Below are positions 1 to 8,946 of a stretch of DNA of 64,000 nt, in pieces. Every line of letters starts with the position of its first letter. Position 1 is the stretch's first letter. The translations under genes were made by a program, and so were the position numbers. Below the pieces are notes generated by a model. The model saw only the letters and a list, made by a program, of their open reading frames with translations, was not told the origin of the DNA and made no database searches. The DNA comes from an uncultured Bacteroidales bacterium (GTDB taxonomy: Bacteria > Bacteroidota > Bacteroidia > Bacteroidales > UBA11471), in the NCBI GenBank assembly GCA_947625885.1, contig CANQQA010000001.1, positions 124,001 through 188,000 on the forward strand, read 5' to 3'.

Positions 1-1
1 T

Positions 2-382
2 TACGAAGCGTGCCTGCACCTGCATCGTACGCTGGCACAAATAAAGGAAGCGGGTATGAAAGCCGGCGTTACACTGAATCCCCACACCCCCGTATCGCTG
101 CTCGAAGATATTGTAAATGATGCCGATATGATACTTATCATGTCGGTAAATCCGGGCTTCGGCGGACAGAAATTCATTCCGCATTCGCTCGAAAAAGTCG
201 CCCGTCTCAAAGAGCTGATATTGAAGAAAAATTCTCATGCCCTTATCGAAATAGACGGCGGTATCAACGAAGAAACCGGCAAAGCCGCCATAGAGGCAGG
301 GGCAGATATTTTGGTGGTAGGACACAGCGTCTTCACCTCGCCGAATCCCGAAAAAACGCTCGCCCGCCTGAAACAGTTATAA
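2..382 (+). CDS. rpe: Ribulose-phosphate 3-epimerase, C-terminal part (5' truncated by window edge)
   Basis: This is the C-terminal part of ribulose-5-phosphate 3-epimerase, which interconverts ribulose-5-P and xylulose-5-P in the pentose phosphate pathway. The reading frame is open from base 2, so the gene begins before the window; the ATG at 56 is internal. Visible signatures of the TIM-barrel family are SVNPGFGGQKFI, the IDGGIN strand with the catalytic Asp, and the phosphate-binding end ADILVVGHSVF. The gene stops 34 bases before comEC on the same strand, so the two may be co-transcribed. Identification is firm; only the N-terminal part is missing. Confidence 0.95.
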   Translation, partial: YEACLHLHRTLAQIKEAGMKAGVTLNPHTPVSLLEDIVNDADMILIMSVNPGFGGQKFIPHSLEKVARLKELILKKNSHALIEIDGGINEETGKAAIEAGADILVVGHSVFTSPNPEKTLARLKQL

Positions 383-416
383 TCCGGCAGCCGCCTCGAC
401 GGGTCTGCTATAAATC

Positions 417-2519
417 ATGGAAAGAGCCGGACTACTCGATAAAGCACCGTTCATGCGCGTTGCCGTACCGTTTGCAACGGGCGTGGCGGCGGAAGAAGTT
501 TTCTCCGGATTTTTTCTGTTGCCGGCTCTTATTGTCGGCATCTTTTTTCTCGCCTTTCATTTCTACACGCTGCGGCGCATCGAACTGCGCTATCGCTACC
601 GGCACCTGTTTGCCGTAGCGACGGGAACGCTGCTGTTTGCCGCCGGTTGCGCCGTGTTGCGGACAAGCGGCACGCCGGAACCGGCTCCCGAAGAGCTGCA
701 TCGCTACGCGTATGCCATTACCCGTGTCGATGAAGTCGATGACACGGCAGCGAAAAGCATCGGGGTAAAATCGACCGTCACGGCTTTTGTCGATGAGAAT
801 CATCGTCAAACGACCGTGACCCTGCCCGTCGTGCTGCAACTCGAACGTGACAGTTCGACAGCGTTGCCGGCACGGAACGACCTGCTTCTTTTCCGACAAC
901 ACCTCTCACCCATTGCCAACAAGAAAAATCCGGAGGCTTTCGACTACGCAGCGATGATGCGCCACAAAGGCTTCACCTATACCCAATACCTGCCGGCAAA
1001 ACAGTGGAAAGTCGTCGGGAAAACAGCGGAAACCGATCTGAAATCGTATGCCCTGCACTTGCGCGACAAGTGTCTGCAACGTATCGACAGCAGCAGTTTT
1101 TCTCCTGAAACGCGTTCTATTCTGAACGCCCTGCTGCTCGGCTGCACCGACAACCTGAGCGCAGAACAGCGGGCGGCATTTTCGACGGCAGGCTTGTCGC
1201 ACGTGCTGGCGGTAAGCGGTCTGCACACGGGTGTCATCTGGGCGGTTTTTGGGCTCCTGTTCGCCCCGCTGGCATGGCTGCGCATGAAGCGGGTACGGGC
1301 GGCACTCATTCTGTTGTTTCTGTGGGTATATGCGTTTCTTACAGGCTTGTCGCCCTCGACGGTACGAGCCTGCGTCATGGCAACAATCATTCTTGCCGGC
1401 AACCTCGTCGGTCGGAAAGCAATGCCCATGAACAGCCTGTTCGTCGCATTTTTCGTCATGCTGTTGTACAATCCGCACTATCTGTTCCAAGCGGCATTCC
1501 AACTCAGTTTTTTATCGGTGTTCACGATACTCCTCGTCTATCCGCCTCTCTATTCCTGCTTGTCGCCCAAGCGGGAGATATTCCGGTTTCTCTGGTCATG
1601 CATCGCCGTGTCGGCTGCGGCGCAGCTCGGCACACTGCCATTGGTGCTCTACTACTTCCACGAACTGCCGCTGCTGGGATTGCTTACCAACCTTATCGTC
1701 GTACCGCTGCTGCCCGTGCTGCTGGTCTTGGGATTTTTGTGGCTCGCCCTATCGGCAGCGGGGACGGCTCCTACCCTGCTCACCCGCTGCCTCGACGGCA
1801 TGACCGGAGGCATGGAGCGGCTCACCCGCGAAATTTCTGCTCTCGACTTTGCCTCGATACAAAATATATGGATAGAACCGCACGAACTCGTTTTCCTGTT
1901 CGGCGTGCTTTTCGGCGGCATTGCATGGCTTCTGACCCGCCGCACCCGCCTGCTTATCGGGCTGCTTGCATTCGTGCTGGCGTTTTTGGTATTCGACACA
2001 GCGGCGAGCCGCCCGCCCCTGCGCAATGTATGGGCAGTATATCAGGAAAGCGGCTCGACGACACTCAATTTCATCGACAACGGCGACAACCTGCTGCTGC
2101 GACTCGACACGTTATCGGTAGGGAACACGGAACGTGAAGCGGAACGCTTTTGGCTGAAAAACGGCATCGACAACGTTACCGGTCTTGCTTTCGGCGACAC
2201 GCTCGTGCGCGGAAACTTGCGGGTAAAAGCGCCGTTCATCGAATTTCAAAACGATTGCCTCATCATACTCGACGATACCCGCTGGAATGAAACGACAACA
2301 CACGAACGGCTGCACGTCGATTACGCCATCGTATGTCCGGGATTCAAAGGAAAAATCGACGCTGTGCGACAACTGTTCGACATCGGGCAAGTGATTTTAG
2401 CCCACAACCTGCCCTACTTCCAGCAAACCGCACTGCAAGAAGAGTGCGCGCGACTGCGCATACCCTGCCACCGCATACGCACCGACGGGGCGTGGATAGT
2501 CGTCCACACTAAAAATTAA
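417..2519 (+). CDS. comEC: ComEC/Rec2-family DNA-uptake channel protein
   Basis: This 700-residue polytopic inner-membrane protein belongs to the ComEC/Rec2 family, which moves single-stranded DNA into the cytoplasm during natural transformation. N-terminal membrane segments (about residues 15-85) are followed by a soluble DUF4131-like stretch. The competence domain carries the hallmark LSHVLAVSGLHTG near residues 260-272, followed by many hydrophobic helices to about residue 520. The C-terminal part (about 540-700) lies where many ComEC proteins have a metallo-beta-lactamase domain, but I see no HxHxDH metal motif. The start at 417 gives the usual short leader before the first helix; M13 at 453 is an alternative. 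The stop overlaps the end of the converging TonB receptor gene by 11 bases. The family assignment is sure; activity in transformation is inferred. Confidence 0.92.
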   Translation: MERAGLLDKAPFMRVAVPFATGVAAEEVFSGFFLLPALIVGIFFLAFHFYTLRRIELRYRYRHLFAVATGTLLFAAGCAVLRTSGTPEPAPEELHRYAYAITRVDEVDDTAAKSIGVKSTVTAFVDENHRQTTVTLPVVLQLERDSSTALPARNDLLLFRQHLSPIANKKNPEAFDYAAMMRHKGFTYTQYLPAKQWKVVGKTAETDLKSYALHLRDKCLQRIDSSSFSPETRSILNALLLGCTDNLSAEQRAAFSTAGLSHVLAVSGLHTGVIWAVFGLLFAPLAWLRMKRVRAALILLFLWVYAFLTGLSPSTVRACVMATIILAGNLVGRKAMPMNSLFVAFFVMLLYNPHYLFQAAFQLSFLSVFTILLVYPPLYSCLSPKREIFRFLWSCIAVSAAAQLGTLPLVLYYFHELPLLGLLTNLIVVPLLPVLLVLGFLWLALSAAGTAPTLLTRCLDGMTGGMERLTREISALDFASIQNIWIEPHELVFLFGVLFGGIAWLLTRRTRLLIGLLAFVLAFLVFDTAASRPPLRNVWAVYQESGSTTLNFIDNGDNLLLRLDTLSVGNTEREAERFWLKNGIDNVTGLAFGDTLVRGNLRVKAPFIEFQNDCLIILDDTRWNETTTHERLHVDYAIVCPGFKGKIDAVRQLFDIGQVILAHNLPYFQQTALQEECARLRIPCHRIRTDGAWIVVHTKN

Positions 2520-4923
2520 AGGAGAGCCGTAAATTGAATTGCCGCCCCGTAAGATAGTTGGGTACGGCGTTTTGGTTGTCGTAAATATCGGTTACCCAAT
2601 AATAGGAATTGACGTTGGCAAAGTCGAGCAGATTGAAAACATCGAGCCCTATCCATATACTGCGGAAAGCACGGAAGAAAGGTTTGTGCATGATACGGTC
2701 TTCGCCGCCTGCCAACCGTCTTGAAAAACCGATGTCGATACGGCGGTAAGGCGGCGTGCGGAAATAACCGTCGGCACGCCCTTTGTGCGGCGGCGCCATA
2801 GGCAGACCGTCCGCCCAAATGGCTTTCAACGAGAAGCGGAATTTCGGGAAACGGGGTATGTAGTCCTGAAAGAAAAGTCCAACGCTGTATCGCTGTTCGG
2901 TGGGTAACGGAACCTTTACGCCCCTTATCTTCTCTTTGGCGCTCATCAGCGAAAACGAAAGCCACGAATCGACCCCCGGCACAAATTCACCGAAAAGTTT
3001 TACGTCGAGACCTGCCACATAGCCTTCGGAATTGTTTTCGCCGCTGTACCACACGCGCACATTATCGACTTCGTACGAAATGAGGTGATCCAATTTCTTG
3101 TAATAGAGTTCGCCCGTGAGTTTGAACGGTCGGTTCATCGCCGTGAACGTAAAGTCGCTGCCCAAAATCACGTGAATAGAACGCTGCGATTTGATATGAT
3201 TGTTGAGCCGCACCACCCAGTCGCCCTTGCGGTCTTGCACCGTATCGCGAAACTCCTTGTAGAAAGGCGCCTGATAATAAAGTCCCGTTGCAAAGCGGAA
3301 CGTCAATCGGGGCTGAAACGCGGGATTGAATCCTATCGAGATGCGGGGCGATACGATGCACTCACGATTGAAATCCCAATACGAAAGTCTTACGCCGCCG
3401 ACAAACCGGTAAATGCCCGATTTGCTTTCGAGGGTATAGGTCTCCTGCGCGTATGCCGAAAAGCGGTTGCTTTCGAGCCGTTGCAGCGAACGGAGGTTGC
3501 TGATGAGCGAAATATCCGTACCGGTATGGGGAAGCGTATAACCCGAAGAGTCGCGCGACTCCCATTCCCGCATACGGTCTTGTATGCGTTCGTGCCGATA
3601 GTCGGCGCCGTAATTCAACGTATGGCGTCCCATACGGGTCTCGCCTTTCAGGGCAAGCGCATAGACATCGGCATTCAGACGGTCGCGCGCGTGTTCGCGG
3701 TATGCGCCATACCCCAATGTTCCCGCAGACTCCTGCGTATCGACGCCGTTAGCCATATCGAGTTCATCGAGCCAATACTCGCCGGAAATATCATAAGATA
3801 CGCGCTCGCGCGTGGCAAACGCCGATGCCAGTAGCGACAGCCGTGTAAACGAGGTAGGCCGGTAATTGACGGTGAACGCTCCGAAATAGGTTTGAAACAA
3901 ATCCTGTTCCTTGCCGTCGAAATAGACTTTGAATTGCGCCGCCGACGACATATTGCCGTATCGGGTATCACGGCTCTGCGGTATGAATTTGTAATTGTTC
4001 GAAGAAATATTGCCCAAGAAAGCTATATCCCAACGGGGATTGATGCGATAGGTCAGATAGGTCTGGTAATCGAAAAAGAGCGGTTTGTATTCGCCTTCGG
4101 TATCGAGCGTACTCAACAGCGAAGAGTTGGTTTTGAAGCGGAAGCCGTGCAGCTGCGAAAACTTTTTCGTGCGCTGCCCCACCGATGCGCTCGCGCCCAA
4201 GAAACTGCCCGACACCGAGCCTTCAAACGATTCCGGCTGCTTGTAGGTAATATCGAGCACCGACGACATCTTGTCGCCGTACTCTACCGGATAGCCGCCC
4301 GACGAAAAACCTACCGACGCCACCATATCGGGATTGATGAAACTCAATCCCTCCTGCTGTCCCGAACGGATAAGCTGCGGACGGTATATTTCTATGCCAT
4401 TGACATAGACGATGTTTTCGTCGTAATTGCCGCCCCGTACGGAGTATTGCGAACTCAATTCGTTGTTGGAGTGCACGCCCGGCATCGTCGCCAGCAGCGC
4501 CTCTATGGAACCGCCGGAAGCATCGGGCATAAGTTGCCAGTCCTTCGGGTCGATTTTTTGCAACGTAGACATTTGGCGGCGGTATTCCCGCACCTCGACT
4601 TCGTTCAACGAGCGGTCTTTGCGATAAAGGCGCACCGTCAGCGACGTTTTGTCCTGCACGTCGCGCAACACGCGCCGCTCGGTGCGATAGCCTAAATAGG
4701 AAAAAGAGAGTACGACCGAATCGGTCTTTGCCAAGTGCAAGGTAAACGCGCCCTTCTTGTCGGTGAACGTACCGGCTGCCGCTGCGGGCGCCGACACGGT
4801 AACGAGATCCATCGGCACGCCGTCGGAGTCGATTACCCTGCCCGTTACGACGACACGCCGCTGCGCCTGCGCGGCAAGGCACAAAAAAGTCAAAAGAAAA
4901 AGTATGCAGTGTCGTAAAGACAT
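2509..4923 (-). CDS. TonB-dependent outer-membrane receptor with carboxypeptidase-like regulatory domain
   Basis: This 804-residue outer-membrane protein has a signal peptide ending AAQAQ near residue 21. A carboxypeptidase-like regulatory domain of Bacteroidota receptors follows (about 23-105; VVVTGRVIDSDGVPMDLVTV, then FSYLGYRT). The plug spans about 130-240 (SIEALLATMPGVHSNNELSSQ, SVRGGNYDENIVYVNGIEIY). The rest is a beta-barrel rich in aromatic residues, ending in LRLSFNF with the C-terminal Phe usual for outer-membrane barrels. No SusD-like gene is next to it, so it is probably not a paired glycan importer; substrate unknown. It converges on comEC with an 11-base overlap of the 3' ends. 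Confidence 0.9.
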   Translation of the reverse strand: MSLRHCILFLLTFLCLAAQAQRRVVVTGRVIDSDGVPMDLVTVSAPAAAAGTFTDKKGAFTLHLAKTDSVVLSFSYLGYRTERRVLRDVQDKTSLTVRLYRKDRSLNEVEVREYRRQMSTLQKIDPKDWQLMPDASGGSIEALLATMPGVHSNNELSSQYSVRGGNYDENIVYVNGIEIYRPQLIRSGQQEGLSFINPDMVASVGFSSGGYPVEYGDKMSSVLDITYKQPESFEGSVSGSFLGASASVGQRTKKFSQLHGFRFKTNSSLLSTLDTEGEYKPLFFDYQTYLTYRINPRWDIAFLGNISSNNYKFIPQSRDTRYGNMSSAAQFKVYFDGKEQDLFQTYFGAFTVNYRPTSFTRLSLLASAFATRERVSYDISGEYWLDELDMANGVDTQESAGTLGYGAYREHARDRLNADVYALALKGETRMGRHTLNYGADYRHERIQDRMREWESRDSSGYTLPHTGTDISLISNLRSLQRLESNRFSAYAQETYTLESKSGIYRFVGGVRLSYWDFNRECIVSPRISIGFNPAFQPRLTFRFATGLYYQAPFYKEFRDTVQDRKGDWVVRLNNHIKSQRSIHVILGSDFTFTAMNRPFKLTGELYYKKLDHLISYEVDNVRVWYSGENNSEGYVAGLDVKLFGEFVPGVDSWLSFSLMSAKEKIRGVKVPLPTEQRYSVGLFFQDYIPRFPKFRFSLKAIWADGLPMAPPHKGRADGYFRTPPYRRIDIGFSRRLAGGEDRIMHKPFFRAFRSIWIGLDVFNLLDFANVNSYYWVTDIYDNQNAVPNYLTGRQFNLRLSFNF

Positions 4924-5089
4924 AGTATCGTCGATGAACTTATATGTTTAACGGAATTTCAGGCGTTTCAGTATATCCGTCCGCAAAAAAAACGCATCGG
5001 CTGACTGTCGCCGCCGACAGACCGCACCCGATTTTCGCAAATATTTCCGGACGGCGGGAAAGTTTCGACATTTTATTGTTATTTTTGCG

Positions 5090-5097
5090 AAAACAAT
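5090..5097 (+). promoter_or_regulatory. Bacteroidota -7 promoter box upstream of the nitroreductase gene
   Basis: TATTTTTG matches the phylum's -7 consensus TAnnTTTG and lies 25 bases before the ATG at 5122. No clear TTTG -33 box is seen at the expected distance. It would drive the nitroreductase-DUF2520-kdsC-maf run. Confidence 0.6.
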
Positions 5098-5121
5098 ATC
5101 ATAACCCCAAACGCAACCGAT

Positions 5122-5649
5122 ATGAAAGATTTTCACGAATTGCTGAGAACACGGCGCAGTACGCGCAGATATACCGACGAAGAAATTTCGCCGGAAGATG
5201 TAAAGTGCATCATGGAAGCCGCCCTGATGGCTCCATCGTCGAAACGCTCGCTTTCGTGGGAGTTCGTACTGGTGGAAGATACCGCCATGCTCGAACGGCT
5301 GTCGGTATGCAAAGAGCACGGCGCCAAACTCATAGCCGGTGCCAAACTCGCCGTTGTGGTGCTCGGCGACCCGACGAAAAGCGACGTGTGGATAGAAGAT
5401 GCCTCTATCGCCGCTACGCTGATACAGCTCCAAGCCGAAGAGGCGGGGCTCGGTAGCTGCTGGGTGCAGATACGCAGCCGCTTCGACGAAAACGGCGAAT
5501 CGGCAGAAGACAACGTGCGCGAATTGCTGAATATTCCGCTGCCCATGCAGGTACTCGCCATTATCGCCTTAGGACACAAAGGCGAGGAAAAAACGCCTTT
5601 CGACCTCGAAAAAGCCGCATGGGAAAAAGTACATATCGGTCAATGGTAA
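5122..5649 (+). CDS. Nitroreductase family FMN-dependent oxidoreductase
   Basis: This 175-residue cytoplasmic flavoprotein is of the nitroreductase fold. The FMN-binding segment RTRRSTRRYTDEEI is at residues 9-22, APSSKRSLSWEF near 37-48, and the family motif GLGSCWVQ around residue 110. Members use NAD(P)H to reduce nitro compounds, quinones or enones; the substrate here cannot be read from sequence. A TATTTTTG promoter box lies 25 bases upstream, making this the likely first gene of a four-gene forward operon. Its stop overlaps the start of the next gene (ATGGTAA). Confidence 0.88.
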   Translation: MKDFHELLRTRRSTRRYTDEEISPEDVKCIMEAALMAPSSKRSLSWEFVLVEDTAMLERLSVCKEHGAKLIAGAKLAVVVLGDPTKSDVWIEDASIAATLIQLQAEEAGLGSCWVQIRSRFDENGESAEDNVRELLNIPLPMQVLAIIALGHKGEEKTPFDLEKAAWEKVHIGQW

Positions 5650-6440
5650 CTCCCGACTCCATACAGCGAATCGTCTTTGTAGGCGCGGGCAACATCGCGA
5701 CGCATCTGGCTGTCGCCCTGCACGGTGCGGGCTACGACATCGCGCAGATATACAGCCGTACGGAAGCGTCGGCAAAAGCGCTTGCCGACCGCATCGGCTG
5801 CGCCTATACGACACTGCCGCAGGAGATTACCGACACGGGCGACCTTTACGTTTTCGCCGTGAGCGACGACGCGCTTGCCCCCCTGCTCGACCGCGTGTCG
5901 GCACGCCGCGACGCCCTGTGGGTGCACACGGCGGGAAGCCTGCCGATGTCGGTATTCGCCGGAAAGTGCGCACGCTGCGGCGTACTCTATCCGCTGCAAA
6001 CGTTCAGCAAAAACCGCGCGGTGGACTTTGCGGAAATACCCGTATTCATCGAAGCCGGCAACGCCGCCGATGCCGACCTGCTGCGCCGCGTGGCAGGGAG
6101 CATTTCCCGCCGTGTTGCCGAAATCGCCTCCGAACAACGGAAATACCTGCATCTGGCTGCTGTGTTCGCCTGCAACTTCACCAACCACCTTTACGCCGTC
6201 GCCGCCAAATTGCTGCAAGAGCACGGGCTGCCGTTCGACACCCTGCTGCCGCTTATCCGCGAGACGGCTGCCAAAGTGGAGAGCCTCGCCCCCGCCGATG
6301 CGCAAACGGGTCCTGCCGTGCGCTACGACCGCCGCGTCATGCAACGCCACATCGACCTGCTCGACGACCCGGCGGCACAAGAGATATACCGCCTGTTGAG
6401 CCAAGAAATACATCGTTTCGCCACTGAAAAACAATCATAA
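5643..6440 (+). CDS. Rossmann-like and DUF2520 domain protein
   Basis: This 265-residue protein combines an N-terminal NAD(P)-binding Rossmann domain ([18 protein letters not shown]; then [12 protein letters not shown]) with a C-terminal helical DUF2520 domain. The architecture resembles ketopantoate reductase and prephenate dehydrogenase relatives, but the reaction is unknown. I chose the ATG at 5643, which overlaps the upstream stop and puts the GxGxxxxHL motif close to the N terminus, rather than the ATG at 5619 that lies further inside the nitroreductase gene. It ends two bases before the kdsC-like gene. Confidence 0.85.
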   Translation: MVTPDSIQRIVFVGAGNIATHLAVALHGAGYDIAQIYSRTEASAKALADRIGCAYTTLPQEITDTGDLYVFAVSDDALAPLLDRVSARRDALWVHTAGSLPMSVFAGKCARCGVLYPLQTFSKNRAVDFAEIPVFIEAGNAADADLLRRVAGSISRRVAEIASEQRKYLHLAAVFACNFTNHLYAVAAKLLQEHGLPFDTLLPLIRETAAKVESLAPADAQTGPAVRYDRRVMQRHIDLLDDPAAQEIYRLLSQEIHRFATEKQS

Positions 6441-6442
6441 AA

Positions 6443-6964
6443 ATGAGCAAAATCGCTTACGACTTATCGCTTATCAAAGGTTTCGCGTTCGACGTCGACG
6501 GCGTGCTGTCCGCCGAGACCATTCCCCTGCACCCCAACGGCGAGCCGTGCCGCACCGTAAACATCAAAGACGGCTACGCCCTGCAACTTGCCGTGCGCAA
6601 AGGCTATGAAGTGGCTATCATCACGGGCGGACGCACGGAGGCGGTGCGCAAACGTTTCGAGGGCTTGGGCATACGGCACATTTATATCGGCGCCGGCATC
6701 AAGACGCTCCCGTTCGAAGAGTGGAAAAGTTCGACCGGATTGAAACCGGAGGAAATACTCTATATGGGCGACGACATTCCCGACTACGAAGTGATGCAGC
6801 AGGTGGGGCTGCCCTGCTGTCCCGCCGACGCAGCACCCGAAATAAAAGCCATTGCCGCCTACATATCGCCCTGCAAAGGGGGCTACGGCTGCGGGCGCGA
6901 CGTGCTGGAACAGGTGATGAAAGCGCAGGGCACATGGTTCGGCGCCGATGCTTTCGGTTGGTAA
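6443..6964 (+). CDS. kdsC: KdsC-type HAD phosphatase (3-deoxy-manno-octulosonate-8-P phosphatase-like)
   Basis: This 173-residue protein is a small HAD phosphatase of the KdsC type, which releases phosphate from Kdo-8-P in lipopolysaccharide core synthesis. It has no cap domain. Motif I is FDVDGVL with nucleophile Asp17 and acid/base Asp19, motif II is IITGG, and motif III is [12 protein letters not shown]. The characteristic insert NIKDGYAL after motif I matches KdsC. It is closely packed between the DUF2520 gene and maf. The length fits the family (about 170-190). Kdo-8-P specificity is likely but not proven, because NeuA-associated phosphatases look similar. Confidence 0.85.
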   Translation: MSKIAYDLSLIKGFAFDVDGVLSAETIPLHPNGEPCRTVNIKDGYALQLAVRKGYEVAIITGGRTEAVRKRFEGLGIRHIYIGAGIKTLPFEEWKSSTGLKPEEILYMGDDIPDYEVMQQVGLPCCPADAAPEIKAIAAYISPCKGGYGCGRDVLEQVMKAQGTWFGADAFGW

Positions 6965-6974
6965 TAAAAAAGTT

Positions 6975-7556
6975 ATGGATTTTCTGAAAAATTACGACAT
7001 CGTACTGGCAAGCAACTCGCCGCGCCGCAAAGAGCTGTTGGGCGGATTGGGCATACCCTATCGCGTGTGCGTACTGCACAACATCGACGAGAGTTATCCC
7101 GATACGCTGCAAGGCGAGGAAATACCCCTCTACATTTCCCGAAAAAAGGCGGCGGCTTACGAAAATATGTTGGAGAGCCGTACCCTGCTCATCACCGCCG
7201 ACACCATCGTATGGCTCGACGGTCGCGTCTATGGCAAGCCGCACGACAATGCCGAAGCCTGCGCCATGCTCCGCGCCCTTTCGGGAAAAACGCACACGGT
7301 GATTACCGGCGTTACGATACGCACGCAGGCAAAAGAGGTGTCGTTTGCCGTATCGACGGAAGTATCGTTCGCCGCGCTTTCCGACGAAGAAATCGACTAT
7401 TACGTTACCCGTTTTTCGCCGCTCGACAAAGCCGGCGCCTACGGCATACAGGAATGGATAGGCTATGTGGGGGTAAACGGCATACGCGGCTCCTACTTCA
7501 ATGTCATGGGACTGCCCATACACCGCCTCTATCAGGAATTGAAAAACAATTTTTAA
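6975..7556 (+). CDS. maf: Maf-family nucleotide pyrophosphatase
   Basis: This 193-residue protein is a Maf/YhdE-type nucleoside triphosphate pyrophosphatase, a house-cleaning enzyme acting on dTTP/UTP or modified nucleotides. Signatures are ASNSPRRKELLGGLG near the N terminus, ITADTIVWLDGRVYGKP in the middle, and GAYGIQEWIGYV near the C terminus. I chose the ATG at 6975 (MDFLKNYDIVLASNSPRR) because the upstream ATG at 6948 overlaps kdsC. The 3' end overlaps the converging helicase gene by 4 bases. Confidence 0.92.
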   Translation: MDFLKNYDIVLASNSPRRKELLGGLGIPYRVCVLHNIDESYPDTLQGEEIPLYISRKKAAAYENMLESRTLLITADTIVWLDGRVYGKPHDNAEACAMLRALSGKTHTVITGVTIRTQAKEVSFAVSTEVSFAALSDEEIDYYVTRFSPLDKAGAYGIQEWIGYVGVNGIRGSYFNVMGLPIHRLYQELKNNF

Positions 7557-8905
7557 CCCTTGTCATTTCCCCGATTCGGGCGACGGCGGCTGCGGTTGCG
7601 ACCGCCGTTTGCGTTGCGATTAGCGCTGCCGGCACTGTTTGCACTACCCGTAGCATTGGCATTTCGATTGCCGCCTGCACGGCGGGAGCCGCCGTGCCCA
7701 TGTCCGCGATGAGAAGAACCTCTCCGACGGGAAGAACGACGACCTAATTTCGCCGGGTCGTATTCCGGCGCCTCTCCCAACCCTTCGGGCAATGGAAGTT
7801 TCGGCACTTCTCTTTCGATAAATTTTTCGATGCGGAAGAATCGCTCCTGATCTTCGACCGATACGAATGTTATCGCCTCGCCTTCGGCGCTCGCCCGCGC
7901 GGTGCGCCCGATGCGATGGATATAGTCTTCGGGGTCGCGAGGCACGTCGAAGTTTATCACCAGCGCAATGTCGGTGATGTCGATTCCGCGCGAAACGATG
8001 TCGGTCGCCACCAAGATGTCGATTTTACCGTTTTTATAATCGAGCATCACTTCATCGCGCTGCACCTGTTCGAGGTCGGAGTGCATGGCACGGGCGTTGT
8101 AGTGCAGACGTCCGAGTGCGGTGGCAAGCTGTTTCACTTTCAGTTTCGACGAAGCGAAAATAATGGTCTTGCCTTTTATTTCGTGCGAAAACAGGGTGTC
8201 GATGATGCGCATTTTCTGCGGTTCGTAGCAGATGTAAGCCGACTGTTTTATGGCGTCGTTGGGCTTGGAAATGGCGATGTTCACTTCGGCGGGGTCGTGC
8301 AGAATATTGCGCGCCAACTGCCGTATCTTGGGCGGCATGGTGGCGGAGAAAAGCAATGTCTGCCGCTTCGCCGGCAAGAACGAACATATCTGCATGATGT
8401 CTTCGTAGAAGCCCATATCGAGCATACGGTCTGCCTCATCGAGCACGAGATATTCGATGCCGGAGAGATCCATTTTGGTATTGAGCAAGTGCGAAATCAG
8501 ACGTCCGGGCGTGGCAATCATCACGTCGGCACCCATTTGCAAACCGCGCTTCTGCTGGTCCCACTGCGCGCCGTCGCCGCCGCCCGCCACCACGAAAGTG
8601 GAGATGGGAAGAAAGTATGAAAAGCCCTCGAACTGCATATCTATCTGTTGTGCCAACTCCCGCGTGGGGGCGATGACGATTGCCCGCACGGCAGCCTTTT
8701 CGGCAGGTCGGCGGGTGAGCAGATTGAGCAGGGGCAATATGTAGGCGGCAGTTTTTCCGGTGCCGGTCTGGGCGCAGGCTATCACGTCGCGACCTTCGAG
8801 CACGACGGGTATCGTGACTTCCTGCACCGGCGTCGTTTCTTTGAAATTCATCGCATCGAGTCCTTGCAGGACATCGGGTTCCAAATTCAATTCATCGAAT
8901 CTCAT
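7553..8905 (-). CDS. DEAD-box ATP-dependent RNA helicase (RhlE-like)
   Basis: This 450-residue RNA helicase has all the core motifs: the Q-motif region (NFKETTPVQEVTIPVVL), Walker A AQTGTGKT, PTRELAQQ, DEAD in LVLDEADRMLDMGF, SAT, and HRIGRTARA. Residues from about 385 form a basic, Gly/Asn/Ser/Arg-rich disordered tail, common in RhlE-type helicases and likely an RNA tether. It lies 41 bases downstream of carB on the same strand, so it could be read through from the car genes, but no promoter distinguishes the options. The exact paralog cannot be assigned. Confidence 0.93.
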   Translation of the reverse strand: MRFDELNLEPDVLQGLDAMNFKETTPVQEVTIPVVLEGRDVIACAQTGTGKTAAYILPLLNLLTRRPAEKAAVRAIVIAPTRELAQQIDMQFEGFSYFLPISTFVVAGGGDGAQWDQQKRGLQMGADVMIATPGRLISHLLNTKMDLSGIEYLVLDEADRMLDMGFYEDIMQICSFLPAKRQTLLFSATMPPKIRQLARNILHDPAEVNIAISKPNDAIKQSAYICYEPQKMRIIDTLFSHEIKGKTIIFASSKLKVKQLATALGRLHYNARAMHSDLEQVQRDEVMLDYKNGKIDILVATDIVSRGIDITDIALVINFDVPRDPEDYIHRIGRTARASAEGEAITFVSVEDQERFFRIEKFIEREVPKLPLPEGLGEAPEYDPAKLGRRSSRRRGSSHRGHGHGGSRRAGGNRNANATGSANSAGSANRNANGGRNRSRRRPNRGNDKG

Positions 8906-8946
8906 AAGTTCTATTTCTTCGTATAAACAGCAGTAAAAAAGTTATT

